Assembly (NCBI GenBank): GCA_030674185.1
Contig: CM060307.1
Coordinates: 51,582,699 to 51,646,698 of the forward strand
Origin: Monoplex corrugatus
Lineage: Eukaryota; Mollusca; Gastropoda; Littorinimorpha; Ranellidae
Direction of reading: 5' to 3'
Length of the DNA stretch: 64,000 nt
In this document: in pieces, positions 31,690 to 41,765 of the stretch
Numbering within the stretch: the first letter of the stretch is position 1
How the letters are laid out: every line of letters starts with the position of its first letter
Notes under the pieces: generated by a model
The model's input: the letters and a program-made list of their open reading frames with translations, nothing else
Told to the model about the DNA's origin: nothing
The model's database searches: none
Program-made: the position numbers and the translations under genes

Positions 31690-32163
31690 AAGTCTGACAC
31701 TCTACAAGGATTGCTAATCGGGTACATGTACTATATTTTTGACTCCCGACATGTGATGTGCAGAAGCAGTTTCAGGTAGTAAAGGCCCGTTTTTCGTGTT
31801 TTTGTGTCCTGGTTCAATGTATATTTGTCTTAGCATTTGTTTTTAATCCTTCAGGTGATAAGTTTATGTGCGTGAATGTATTAATGCATTGTTTTGTGTG
31901 TTTTGTTCAGCTTTCCGTTTTATATGTTTTTGGTGTCTTTATGTATGCTTATATTTGTATTCAGTGTGTTTTTTAAATCTCCCCTGTGCGATAAATCGGA
32001 CGGAATGGTCCTACGCGGCGGCATGTCCTTAGATTATGTGCGCGAATGCATTGATATGTGTACTTAATTTTTTTTTCCTGTTGAAGTTTTGTGTGTTTTG
32101 AAGCGGTTATAGCCCTGATATGGCTCTGCGCAGTTGGCTGGGCTTTAAACAATAAAAGAAACA
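31690..32163 (+). mobile_element. two degenerate retroposon copies in series
   Basis: A 5'-truncated copy starts near 31705 at AAGGATTGCTAATCGGGTAC and fades by about 31890. A second fragment (about 31925-32163) covers the 3' half and ends TTGGCTGGGCTTTAAACAAT. Confidence 0.65.
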
Positions 32164-32184
32164 AAAGGTCATTGAAATGAGTAC

Positions 32185-32270
32185 CTTTTGCAGTAATTAT
32201 AACCCAGTATGGCTCAGTGCAGTCGGCTGGGCTATAAACAACAAAAACATAATAATAATAATATAAATAA
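32185..32270 (+). mobile_element. 540-bp retroposon, 3' end fragment
   Basis: AACCCAGTATGGCTCAGTGC and AGTCGGCTGGGCTATAAACA, followed by an AATAAT tail, match the last ~60 bp of the family. Confidence 0.75.
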
Positions 32271-32566
32271 AACTTTTCAAAAATTGTTTATTGTACAGAT
32301 TGTGTTAATCAAAATAATTTACATTATATATCGATTCTTGTCCACAAATAGTATGTCTGGATTCATGCATACCTGTGCGCATTTTTAAAACAATTTTTGA
32401 AAGCAGAATGTGACCCGCTGTCATTTTTTATCAATGTCCCGTTTTGTAATTGGGTCTGTATCTGTTTTCAATCTGTATGTGACGTAGTGTTTGAGAGGGA
32501 GAGGGGAAGACGATTGTATGTACCGTATTCTTGACAGTAGGAATAAAAGTTTTTATCATGTGAAAC

Positions 32567-33265
32567 ACCCCCCGTAGAGATGCCGGGGGCTCTTTCAGTA
32601 TAAATAGTATTCCCATCTTCTGGAAATTATGTGCTGTAAATTTATTCTTTTTTGTCACTCTTTGTTTCTGCCTTGTTCCTTCGCTTTGTCATTTCTTCCT
32701 ATAATTTTCTGCCTTGCTGGTCCATTCATCTGTATATGTTCGATAAAGTCTTAAGCTTTCTCTTAGGATTGATTGGGTACATGTTTTTTTGTTGTTTTTT
32801 TGCTCTAGGGTAGTGAGATATGCGGAAGCAATTTTAGGTAATTTAGGCCTGCTTTTGGTTTCGTGTCCTTAATGTTTAAATTTGTATTTTAAAATACCCT
32901 GTGCGATAAATTGGATGGAGTGATCAACTCCAAGGGCATCTCCTTAGATTATGTGTGCGAATGCATCGATATGTGTACTTAATTTTTTACTTTTTTCCCC
33001 TGTGGAAGAATTGTGTGTTTTGAAACGGTTATAGCCCTCATACCGCTTTGTAGAGTCGGCTGAGCTTTAACCCTTTGACTCTACACCCTGTGCACCAGAA
33101 TCTTGCGTTGCCAACCATGCTTGCAAAACAAAAACTTAACCCTTTGATTCTCTGACTCTATCCACTAGCTTCCTGCTGGAAGCAGGATTGGTTGAAGGAG
33201 TCGCAAGGTCAAGTTTTTGCAGTTGGATAGGGTGCGTGAGCCAAAGGGTTAAACAACGATAACAG
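32567..33265 (+). mobile_element. 540-bp retroposon carrying a MITE in its tail
   Basis: It starts CCCCCCGTAGAGATGCCGGG and reaches GTCGGCTGAGCTTTAA, where the MITE begins. After the MITE the tail continues as ACAACGATAACAG, the usual family ending. The ~90 bp before the 5' end resemble 33290-33385, so the real unit may extend upstream or a second copy once followed. Confidence 0.85.
33067..33252 (-). mobile_element. TTAA-type MITE with perfect TTAA target duplication
   Basis: TTAACCCTTTGACTC begins the element and GAGCCAAAGGGTTAA ends it. The surrounding retroposon tail reads GAGCT-TTAA before and TTAA-ACAACG after. Other copies of that tail have a single TTAA (GGGCTTTAAACAA), so the empty site is known and the duplication is TTAA. 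TTAA duplication with CCC termini is the piggyBac-type pattern. The long arm is on the left, opposite to the 24-30-kb copies. Confidence 0.9.
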
Positions 33266-33459
33266 TGTGTGTGTGAGGAAGAGGGATGTCCAAATCAAGA
33301 TGAATTATTGTTGGGGTGAAGACAGTTGTTTGTATGTGTATTTTGAAAGTAGTAATAAAATTTTTGTTTTATCCATTATAACCCCACGCCGTATGTCTTG
33401 CTCTAATGCAAAATGTGTTTCTTTTTCGAGCGTGTGTTATGAAGTTTCCACATTGTGTG

Positions 33460-33502
33460 TGTGTGTTGTGTGTGTGTGTGTGTGTGTTGTGTGGTGTGTG
33501 TG

Positions 33503-33535
<33 letters not shown>

Positions 33536-33700
33536 TTTTACTCACAGAAATGCATGCCACTGTAGGTCCGTTCAGAATCCATTCAACACCACCAGCACTG
33601 GTCACCCAGCACTGCCTGCAAACATATTCATACACACACACACATACATACACACATACACGTGCACACACACAAACCCACACACTTACATACACATGCA
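33460..33700. repeat. TG and CA microsatellites flanking the 70-nt exon
   Basis: (TG)n with TTG interruptions lies at about 33458-33534, and imperfect CACA/CATA at about 33630-33700. Read along the gene, CA repeats stand on both sides of the exon at 33546-33615. ATAT/ACATAT repeats continue to about 33860. Confidence 0.9.
33546..33615 (-). CDS. GPCR exon: ECL2 and start of TM5 (70 nt)
   Basis: It encodes QCWVTSAGGVEWILNGPTVA then CIS. The CW pair is the ECL2 cysteine that bonds to the TM3 cysteine in class B receptors, and W..NGP leads into TM5. The acceptor is TTTGCAG at the high-coordinate side and the donor GTGAGT at the low side. The phase runs 2 to 0, fitting the previous exon. A CA repeat starts ~10 nt into the following intron. 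Confidence 0.9.
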
Positions 33701-34191
33701 CACACATACAGACATGCATATGTATTATGTACATATGTATATATAAAATATACATACACATATATATATACACACATGTATATAACTATATATATGGCTA
33801 TATGCATACATATTACATGAATATGCATATGCACAAACTGAGTTACCTGGGAGGCTGCATATATTAACATATTTGTGTGATGCGTATATGTACACATGAA
33901 TAACTAAACGGCAAAGATGAATATTTTATTGACAGTCTAAAATTCTCCAGTCAACCGAGTTTTAAACATTTTAAAGACAGAAAAACAAAGCAGCAAATGC
34001 AGACATAAATTCTTTTGTAAACAAGACCATGAGGCTTGACAGATACTTTGACTTATGCTAGTCAGTTCAGTGCATGTGTTCGCGTACAGTGTACGTATGT
34101 CTGTGAATGAATGAGAAACTGAAGTGACTGTGCATATGTAGGCTACTCGAGAGTCGGTGTAAAAGTGTGTTGTGTGTGTGTGTAAACTCAC

Positions 34192-34252
34192 CTGTCGTCG
34201 TGTGAACTCGCTCGCACGGCGACGTAAATAACAGAAAATGAAACGGGTGTTC
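34192..34252 (-). CDS. GPCR exon: TM4 (61 nt)
   Basis: It completes the WG of the preceding exon and encodes TPVSFSVIYVAVRASSHDD, the class B TM4 pattern WG.P followed by R at the extracellular end. The acceptor is GTCTTACAG and the donor GTGAGT. Its 61-nt length, phase 1 in and phase 2 out, matches both neighbours. The downstream intron starts GTGAGTTTACACACACA, so a CA repeat abuts this donor too. Confidence 0.9.
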
Positions 34253-34639
34253 CTGTAAGACATAAGTACATGGATTAAAAAAAAATGCGTGCCAGAAAAA
34301 AAAATAAAGCTAAAAAAATAAAAATGGAGAGGAGGAAAGGAACGAGTGACGCAGACAGAGAATGTGAGTGTGTGACAGAGGGATAGACAGAGAAAGAATG
34401 AATGATAGTTATTTTTTTCAACGGTAGTTGGTAGGATAAAAACCCTTTTTTTTAATTTAAACTTGTTGCTTACACGTTGGGTGTTTAATTTTTCCAAACA
34501 CCGGCCACTGACTTGACTTATAGAATCTATTATCGTACATATTTCATATTCCGCGTGCGTATACACACGCTAAGAGGATTAAGGCACTGGTAGGTCGGTA
34601 TATGTAGAGACCTGAGGGAAATCGGAAAAAAAATCAACC

Positions 34640-35030
34640 CTCATTCCATGAGGCGAGAAAGAATTCGTCAAACTGGGTAAGTAAACGCATAATATTCCAC
34701 CTCTGACAGTCTACCAGAAGAAATTGCAATAAAGTTTGTTGAAAAGGAGTCATCGCACTCCGACAGCTCCATATGCGCTCCACCCAAATCTACCAGCAAT
34801 TATCTGGCAGACTCGGTGGGCTTGCCGTAAAACTCATGCGTTGGCAAGGCCTTGAAATGGCAAAACAGGGAGACGGATCTATCGGACACAAGGTTGACAC
34901 CACCAGAATGATGAAAACTTTAAGGTAGGCAGCAAATAGACCAGTTAATGTTGCGAGCTGGGATTGAACCCGAAATATCAGATCTCGAGTCCACGGCTCT
35001 ATCATAAGAACCACCCAGCCGATGATTCAA
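34640..35030 (-). repeat. tRNA-derived SINE
   Basis: On the minus strand the head GGCTGGGTGGTTCTTATGAT is followed by box B GGTTCAATCCC (complement of 34960-34970). The body includes AGATAATTGCTGG and GCGCATATGGAGCTGTC. A 5'-truncated copy of the same family lies at 40266-40545 on the plus strand. It is intronic to the GPCR gene, in the gene's sense orientation. Confidence 0.8.
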
Positions 35031-35261
35031 ATTAAGTGGTCCATAAGCTCACCGAGATTTTTTTTTTTTTAAAAACGAACGAAAGCGAAAACAAAAAAGC
35101 CGCAACGACTATAACCTGGCCCTCTTGAAAGAAACATCATTGCCAGTCATGATACACGTTAGCGTACCGCACAAGCAATGGAATAAAGGGAGAATGATGT
35201 TGTTCAGATAATCACTCGACTTACTTCCCTTGTCTCATTATGTGCTCAGATATGTACCGCC

Positions 35262-35375
35262 ATGGTTGGTTGGTCGGTTAGGTGGGTGGGTGGTTGGTCG
35301 GTTGGTTGGTTGGTCGGTTAGGTGGGTGGGTGATTAGTTGTTTAGTTGGTTGTTAGGTTGGTTGGTTAGCTTTTT
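35262..35375. repeat. GGTT/GGTGGG short tandem repeat
   Basis: GGTTGGTTGGTCGG and TTAGGTGGGTGGGTG units repeat about twice over 110 bp. The plus strand is G-rich with several GG and GGG runs, so a quadruplex is possible but unproven. Confidence 0.8.
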
Positions 35376-35880
35376 TCCCCCCGATATTTTTCCAATGCAG
35401 GTGTCATCTACTTTGTGTGTATTCATAAACGATGATTGGCCTGCTCGCATTATATGTTCATATTTTTGTTTGAATAGCTACACTGGCCAACCTCATCGGA
35501 TTCGTGAAAGACGAGGCATATTTGATATTTGGCGTTTGTGTCAACGCGTGGCCATTTAAGGTGCCAAGAGCCCGGTACTCTCCTGTCACACTTCGCGGAC
35601 AACTTTCAGTGTGCATGAATGGTGGTGTAGATCAAAAATTGGCGCAGACACGAGGATGTCATATCTAGTCAGTTTTTCTGGTGCTCATTATACCGGTTTT
35701 GTTCTTCTTGTTGTTGCTGTTTCAGTTTTTGTTGTTTTGTCGTTGAATAAAATATACTCTCCTTACCTTCATTTTGCGTGGGAGTGGGTCGTGTTTTGTG
35801 TGTGATTATATTTTGTTGTTGAAACGTGCTGTGGGTGGAACTTCTGACAAGCTTTAGCATGAGCGACAAACTACCCTTCC
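35376..35880. other. GPCR intron sequence, nothing recognised
   Basis: No further exon with class B features and splice sites was found here on the minus strand, and no repeated family was recognised. Confidence 0.4.
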
Positions 35881-35889
35881 CGACCCTTC

Positions 35890-36112
35890 CCTTACCCGAG
35901 AAGACAGAAAAAAAGAAAGAGAAAAGAGAGAGACAGAAATACATGGAAACGGGCAGGGAGAGACAGACAGACAAGGAAAGAGGCAGAGAAGGGACAGACC
36001 AAAAGACACCAGAGAGAGAGAGAGACAGATAAAGGAGGCAGAGAGACAGTGTGAGAAGTCGAAAGACAAAATTGAATGAGAAGAAAAAAAAAAAAAAAAA
36101 ACCCCCCCCAAA
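35890..36112. repeat. purine-rich tract with A18/C8 junction
   Basis: AGAGAGACAGA-type purine-rich sequence at 35905-36060, then an A-run and C-run at 36083-36108. A similar GA/CAGA tract lies at 36355-36430. Confidence 0.85.
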
Positions 36113-36154
36113 TCCCAACTATCCAAAAGGTGCAGCAGGCTGTACTTTACTGAC

Positions 36155-36305
36155 CCCAGGCAAAGATGACAAAAGGGCGGAGAGACGACAGGTGAGTGAA
36201 GGACTGTATCATCAGCCAGGTGAGGTAGAACCCCTCACAGAACATCCAGAAGAACGTCGTCATCAACATGCACCGTGACGTGATGTTGAGGAACTTGCAC
36301 GCTTC
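36155..36305 (-). CDS. GPCR exon: TM3 to start of TM4 (151 nt)
   Basis: It encodes ACKFLNITSRC, then TTFFWMFCEGFYLTWLMIQ, then PFVIFAWG. The ACK cysteine at the top of TM3 and the FWMFCEG.YL motif are the clearest class B hallmarks in the gene. N-I-T is a possible glycosylation sequon but lies at the start of TM3. The acceptor is TTGTCAG and the donor GTCAGT. The exon runs from phase 0 to phase 1, matching its neighbours. Confidence 0.95.
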
Positions 36306-36469
36306 CTGACAATTCCACATGTTTAGTTACATCACTTCCTTTACTTGCATTAAGATGAAAAAGAGAGAGAAAGAAAGGGACAGACAGACAGACAGAAAAA
36401 AGACAGACAAATAGACAAACGAAGAGAGTAAGAAATTTTTAAAGCTTTCTTTTATCCAACGATGAAACT

Positions 36470-36830
36470 ATTAGCACGTTATGAAACGTTGGTATCTACC
36501 GTTGGCAATATACTTATACTAAACGGCGCAACAGTCACCTTCCAATCTGCTAGGTTCCAGACATTGACCCGAAAAACTTTGTGCGTGCATCAGAACAGAC
36601 AATGTTCAATTCACCAAAGTGACCAAGCAGCAGTGCAGAGTCTTCATCGGTGGGTGGCCTCATGGCTTCCACTAGAACTTCAACTGAATGATCTCATGGT
36701 TGGTGGTGAGTTAGTGAGCCGGAATAAGTGGTGTGGGATCAATGCAATTGTGGCGGAGCATGAGTTGGTACGTTTTTTTCCGTCTAATATCACTTATAGT
36801 GAAAAGACGTTAAATCAAAGAACGAACGTA
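36470..36830 (+). repeat. SINE-like repeat with the 3' tail of the 46-kb LINE
   Basis: The body (ACTGAATGATCTCATGG, GTGAGTTAGTGAGCCGGAAT, GTGTGGGATCAA) recurs at 40690-40880. The last 47 nt (36781-36827, CGTCTAATATCACTTATAGT onwards) differ from the LINE 3' tail at 49845-49891 at only two positions. A TG repeat follows at 36847. The 5' boundary is uncertain. Confidence 0.75.
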
Positions 36831-36989
36831 CAATTATATAAAAAAAATTGTGTGTGTGTGTTTGTGTGTGTGTGGCCTCCAACTTATCAGAGTTGTGAAA
36901 GTGTATCTCATCCTGTCAGTGGTTGGGAAACAGTACAATAACAAGGGATCCGGGAGAGGAACGACGCCCACCTGCAGAAAAGTGGTATC

Positions 36990-37175
36990 TAACCTTTTGA
37001 CTCCCGCACCCTATCCAACAGAAACCTGCATTGTCAGCCTGGCTACCCAAGCAAAAGCTTAACCCTTTGATTCCCTCACTATCCACCAGCTTCCTGCAGG
37101 AAGCTGGTAGATAGTCAGGGAGTCAAAGGGTTAAGTTTTTTTGCAATTGGTGGATAGGTGCGGGAGTCAAAGGGA
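36990..37175 (-). mobile_element. TTAA-type MITE
   Basis: Inner palindrome TTAACCCTTTGATTCCC ... GGGAGTCAAAGGGTTAA around GCTTCCTGCAGGAAGC. Outer ends are CTAACCTTTTGACTCCC and GGGAGTCAAAGGG. The long arm is on the left. It lies in a GPCR intron. Confidence 0.85.
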
Positions 37176-37316
37176 TGACAATGGTGAGATCTTTACCAAC
37201 TCCAACCTCTGCGAAATTATGGCGTAGAGAGCAACAGTGACCATAATCCTGTATCGGAAAAATTTAGACTAAAAGTAAAGAGGAGAAAACAAACCAAAAA
37301 ACAACAAACTCGCTTT

Positions 37317-37585
37317 CAGAGAAGGAAATAAGGCTATCTCCCTTTAAGAAAGGAAGTAGGGTTGTGTCCCTTTAACAGTAGGAAAGTAGGGTTGTGTCCC
37401 TTTAAGAGAAGGACAGTAAGGTTGTCTCCTTCAGGTGAAGGGTTGTCTCCTCTTAAGAAAAGGAAAGTAAGGTTGTGTTACAAACACATATAAAAATCGT
37501 CTTTGGTTGTATACCTCCAAGACACGGAACGTAGGATTGTCTCCCTTCAGGAGAAGGAAAGTAGGTTTGTGTCGTTTTCAAAGAG
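37317..37585. repeat. ~37-bp tandem repeat, about 6-7 copies
   Basis: GAAGGAAAGTAGGGTTGTGTC with CCTTTAAGA repeats in imperfect copies, intronic to the GPCR gene. Confidence 0.85.
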
Positions 37586-37604
37586 GGAAAGTATGGTGGT
37601 CGCC

Positions 37605-37702
37605 CCCCTCTCTCTCTCTCTCTCTCTCTCTGTCTTTTTCTCTGTCTCTGTCACTGTCTCTCTGTCTCTGTCTCTGTCTGCCTGTCTCTCTCTCTCTCTC
37701 TC
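37605..37702. repeat. (TC)n / (TCTG)n microsatellite
   Basis: Almost pure TC with TGTCTC interruptions. Confidence 0.95.
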
Positions 37703-37850
37703 TGGACTGAATATACGTATCTGCATTACTCTCCTTAATGATAGAGCCCCTAAAAAACATTTGCATTTTACAAGCACGTATATTGAATAGTTTGGGGTGA
37801 GATGGATCCCTCTTAAACCAATTCAAATGTACAGTCAAGCAGACATGTAC

Positions 37851-38001
37851 CTGATGCGTCTTGATGAAGACGTGAGACTGGTCAGTCACCAGCAGGTCAC
37901 GACTGACCAGCACCTCCCACAGCAAAGAGAAGAGGGCAGTCAGCACCAGCGAGATAAACAGATTGATGTGCAGCTTAATCCTCAGCTGCGTCCTGAGAGC
38001 T
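37851..38001 (-). CDS. GPCR exon: ICL1 and TM2 (151 nt)
   Basis: It completes FR of the previous exon and encodes ALRTQLRIKLHINLFISLVL then TALFSLLWEVLVSRD and FIKTHQ. FR.LR...LH.NLF.S..L is the class B ICL1/TM2 signature, including the conserved histidine. The acceptor is TTCCCCAG and the donor GTACAT. It enters with one base needed to finish a codon and leaves in phase 0. Confidence 0.95.
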
Positions 38002-38189
38002 CTGGGGAAAAAAGAAGAAGTCAAGACAGTATGTGAACGAACGTGTAATATAAATGATAAAAATTGAAACTACGCTCTGAAAAAAATCAAGGCAGTTTGT
38101 GAACGAACGTGTAATGTAATTAATGATAATAAACAAATTATCACTTTCCCGTTGATCCCCCCCTCCCCCCCCCTATTTCATAGTAAGTA

Positions 38190-38335
38190 TCTACCATAAA
38201 CAAAGTGCACAGGAATGATTATCAGCACTTGTTTAAAGACACAGGAAGTACCAACATCTACCAAACGAACAGGGACATTGGTGTTTACCTAACGGCACAG
38301 GAATATCCCATCCACAAAAGACACATGGATGTCCT
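38190..38335. repeat. short degenerate ACAGGAAT/ACCAACAT repeat
   Basis: Three or four imperfect ~36-bp units of the type CACAGGAAT...TCTACC precede the retroposon. Decay makes the unit hard to define. Confidence 0.45.
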
Positions 38336-38349
38336 GTCTACCCGAAGAC

Positions 38350-38850
38350 GCATACTATCCCATCTTCTGGAAATTCTTTTTTCAAGAAAAAATTTCCATT
38401 TTCTGTCACTCTCTTTGTTTCTTTCTTGCTCCTTTGCTTTCTGTCATTTTTTTCTGTCTTGCTGGTCCATTCACCTGTATGCGTTCGATAAAGTCTTACA
38501 TATTTTCTCCTAGGATTGATACTTGGGTACATGTATTAAGTGCATTTTAGGCTCTAGGGAAAGGAGATTGCGGAAGCAATTTTAGATAATTTAGGCCCGT
38601 TTTCATATGTTTTAGTGTCATTACTTAGGTTTAAGTTTGTATTCAGGTATGTTATTTAAATCGCCTGTGCGATAAATTGGACGGAGTGGTCAACGCCACG
38701 GGCATCTCCGTAGAGTATGTGTGCGAATGCATCGATATGTGTATTTAATTTCTTTTCTTTTTTCCTGTTGTAAGTATTGTGTGTTTTGAAACGGTTATAG
38801 CCTGATATTGCTCTACGCAGTCGGCTGGGCTTTAAACAAAAATAACAGTA
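38350..38850 (+). mobile_element. 540-bp retroposon copy
   Basis: TCCCATCTTCTGGAAATTCT through GATAAAGTCTTACAT to GCAGTCGGCTGGGCTTTAAA. The first ~50 bp of the family are replaced by unrelated sequence. It is intronic and antisense to the GPCR gene. Confidence 0.8.
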
Positions 38851-39225
38851 ATCCGATGACAAACACATGTCGTTCTTGCTATAGCAAAAATCCTTGGATG
38901 CACATTAAATTTGTTTGGTAGGAATATGCCTCTTGCTTCGGTCACATGCTAAAATATCTTGACCTTACCAAACTCTGCAAGCGAAAGATCTTCAGTAAAG
39001 AGTTCCAATCGCTGTTGCTGATAATCGGCAGTGGCTATTTCTCATTCACTGTCTCTCACATACACACACAAGATGCTGAGCTAGAGTACACTCAAGCCTG
39101 CTTGACGAATGATCCTTGACCTAAGTTTTTATCCTCTCTGTCACACATATACACATAAACACATCTAAAGAAAACAGGTGGAGAATCTGTTTATATATAT
39201 ATATAAAATTGTTCGTTCTTTTAAA

Positions 39226-39247
39226 TCTCTCCCCCCCCCCCCCCCCA
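39226..39247. repeat. poly-C tract
   Basis: About 17 C in a row following CTCTC. Its length may be affected by sequencing error. Confidence 0.9.
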
Positions 39248-39728
39248 ATTCATTTCCCCCTCTTTCCCGTGCAGAATCATCTGGTTGGTTTTAACTATCT
39301 AATCAATTGTTTGTTCTGACACATGTAGTGGTAGAAATAATGTTCCTACTGCTTCTGTCTGTCAGTCTGCATGTTTATCGATTTGTCTGTTTGTCAATTT
39401 TTGTTTCCCTCTCCTTCTATCTGTCGCTGTATCTCGTGTCCTCGCTTTCCACTTGTAAGTGTAACTGAAGTATTCAAATCACTCGAGACAGACACTCGAG
39501 ACCCTGATGGAATTAATGGCAAATTTCTGTAATTACCAGCTGTGTGTTTCTTGGTAATTGCTACTTTTCATTCCAGTTCAAAAAAGCTAAGGCAACACTT
39601 CAGTTCAAATCTAGAGACTGCACAAAGCCTCCAACAAATTCCTTTGCAGCCTCCGTACCACAAAACCTTAGTTACTGTTTGTTCACCCACCTATCGTCGA
39701 GCTGCAATATAAAGCTCTTAGTACCTAC

Positions 39729-39826
39729 CGGAACAGGAGGAAGATGGCGATGGCGGGTACAAGGAACACCAGGCTGATGCCTTTGAATACCAGTTTCAAG
39801 GTCAAGAGTGTCTGGTGATCTTGTGC
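39729..39826 (-). CDS. GPCR exon: TM1 (98 nt)
   Basis: It encodes AQDHQTLLTLKLVFKGISLV then FLVPAIAIFLLF, a hydrophobic span that fits TM1 directly after the HRM domain. The acceptor is TTCTCCAG and the donor GTAGGT. The two bases at its end combine with the next exon to give the R of FRALR. Confidence 0.93.
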
Positions 39827-39892
39827 CTGGAGAAAATCAACGAAAACATTTACAGACCCATCAAAGTAATCAACGTTGAAAACTGATCAGCA

Positions 39893-40265
39893 AAATGGCC
39901 TACTGACAGGGAGGTCTAGGGCTCGATTCCCATCAGTCCATCAACTATATGATGGCATTTTTCGGCTCCGATAGGCTCCTATCCAGAGTTGAACGTGCTA
40001 TGGGCTCGTTGGGAAGACAAGGATTCACAGTCGAGCCTCAATCACCTCATGGATGTGCCATTGAAAGTGTTGCTCAAATTTCTTGACCAATACCACAGGT
40101 CAGTGTATCTCTCGGACCTATCATCAAAATGAGCGTAGAGTACAGGCCTGTCTCGCAGTCTCAATTCCAGATGGAACTTCATAGCACCATGATCGTTAAT
40201 CCCCATTTTCATTAATTCGTCAGTTATCATAACATCGTGACTGTTCGCTGCCCATCTTAATGTTT
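39893..40265 (+). repeat. tRNA-derived SINE
   Basis: Box B-like GGCTCGATTCC at 39920-39930. The body (TTTTTCGGCTC, GTGCTATGGGCTC, TTGGGAAGAC, CAGATGGAACTTCATAGCA) matches the copy at 43881-44265. It lies in a GPCR intron. Confidence 0.8.
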
Positions 40266-40545
40266 CTATCATGCTGGTAGTGTCAACTTAGTGTTTGATA
40301 GATCCCTTTTCCCCTTTCCCCGTTTCAAGACTTTGCCAGCGCAAAAAGGGTTTCATGCTGGCTCAGGAAATCTGTTAGATAATTGCTGGCAGACATGATC
40401 TAAGCGCATATGGAGTTGTCCGAGCGCGGTGAATCCCTCTTGAAATAACTCAGATAACTCTTCGTGACTGTCCCAGATTCTGTGACCTTTCCTGCCTTGA
40501 TCTGGTTGTGACTTTAATTTCATGATGACTCTCGGTTTCGCTTTC
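40266..40545 (+). repeat. SINE, 5'-truncated copy of the 34.6-kb family
   Basis: GGTAGTGTCAACTTAGTGTT, AGATAATTGCTGGCAGA and GCGCATATGGAGTTGTCCGA match the body of 34640-35030 on the opposite strand. It directly abuts the preceding SINE. Confidence 0.7.
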
Positions 40546-40559
40546 ACGCCTCAGGTTCG

Positions 40560-40883
40560 TCAGTAGTTGGTGGGACTGTCGACGGAGGGTGGCGGCGGTA
40601 GTCTCCTTATTGGAGGAGTCTCTCGGTGGTCTGGCTCTGTGATTGAACCATTTCCATCCTTAGTAAAGGGCCTAGTAGGCGGTGTCCTGAATATGTTTGA
40701 TCAGAACAGGCACATTGAACTCTACCGAAGTGACCTAGCAACAATGCAAGGCCTCCTCTTTTGGGTGGCCAAATGGTAGCTGGATGATGCCTGTGGTCTT
40801 CGTTGCACTAGGACTTTGACTGAATGAACTAAGGCTTAATGGTATTTTGAGAAGCCAGAATGAAGGTCGTGGCATTGACGCCA
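40560..40883 (+). repeat. SINE-like repeat related to 36470-36830
   Basis: It shares GACTGAATGAACTAAGG-type sequence, GCATTGACGCCATT and other phrases with the 36.5-kb repeat, but its 3' tail is replaced by a MITE beginning at 40884. The 5' limit is unknown. Confidence 0.6.
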
Positions 40884-41067
40884 TTAACCCTTTGACTCTG
40901 CACCCAGTCCCCCAGTATCCTACATTGCAAATCATGCTAAGAAAGCAAAACCTTGATCCTTCGACTCCATCATCATAGCTTCCTGCAGGAAGCTGGTGGA
41001 TAGGGTGTGGGAGTCAGAGGGTCAAGTTTTTGCAGTTGGTGGATAGGTGCAGGAGTGAAAGGGTTAA
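40884..41067 (-). mobile_element. TTAA-type MITE
   Basis: TTAACCCTTTGACTC at 40884 and GAGTGAAAGGGTTAA ending at 41067. The inner hairpin is GCTTCCTGCAGGAAGC, and the long arm is on the left. The inner left repeat has decayed (TTGATCCTTCGACTCC). Confidence 0.87.
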
Positions 41068-41156
41068 GGCCGCGCAGAATCTGGGACAGAAAAAAAAGAA
41101 ACGATGTGATAAACAAGGGAAAATACACTATACTGACTATACAAATAAATCCTAAC

Positions 41157-41245
41157 CTGATGACAAGAACTGTAGTCTGTCCACTCCAATCCCAAACTAT
41201 TTGTGTACCAGGTAGAGTTGAGCCAGCACTGTCGACTAGCTTTAC
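41157..41245 (-). CDS. GPCR exon: end of HRM domain (89 nt)
   Basis: It completes a glycine codon and encodes KASRQCWLNSTWYTNSLG then LEWTDYSSCHQ. It supplies the last two HRM cysteines (RQC and SSC) and the W...W.DYS.C pattern. NST is a likely N-glycosylation site. The acceptor is GCTTGCAG and the donor GTTAGG, which is weak but GT. Confidence 0.93.
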
Positions 41246-41765
41246 CTGCAAGCAATCAACGACGGCAAACGTAAAAGCACAAGAACAACAACAGCAGACA
41301 CAACAATACTTATACTAATGCTAACAACGAACAATCAAACAAAAACATATGTTAATGATAAAACTTAGAAAAAAAAGCAGAAACCCGCAGGTCGCGTCTT
41401 CCCCGAGTTTCAGTGTGACTACAGAGTGGAGGGATTCACCATGTCAACGCGGCATTATCAGCATCGAATATACCTATCTATGATTAAGAAAATATTGTCT
41501 TCGCCCAGTTGATAGACGGCTGATCATTTGGGCATTGACTGGGGGGAGGGAGGTTCTGTCATATGAGACGAGTTTATACAGAATAGCTAGTTGTATTGTG
41601 ATTCAGACCTTTAATTATCTATTCATTTACTTTATATGTATGTTCCTTTTTTGAAGGTAAGATACACACACACACACATGTCATTTACATGTAACCAAGA
41701 TTATTCCAGTGGTAGGCTGATAAAATGCCAGTATGAAATATAGACTAGGGAAAACATAGTCCAGG

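Noticed and set aside
34253..36154. Search for additional GPCR exons between TM4 exons
   Set aside because: The phases of the flanking exons already match across this intron and no class B motif appears in it.
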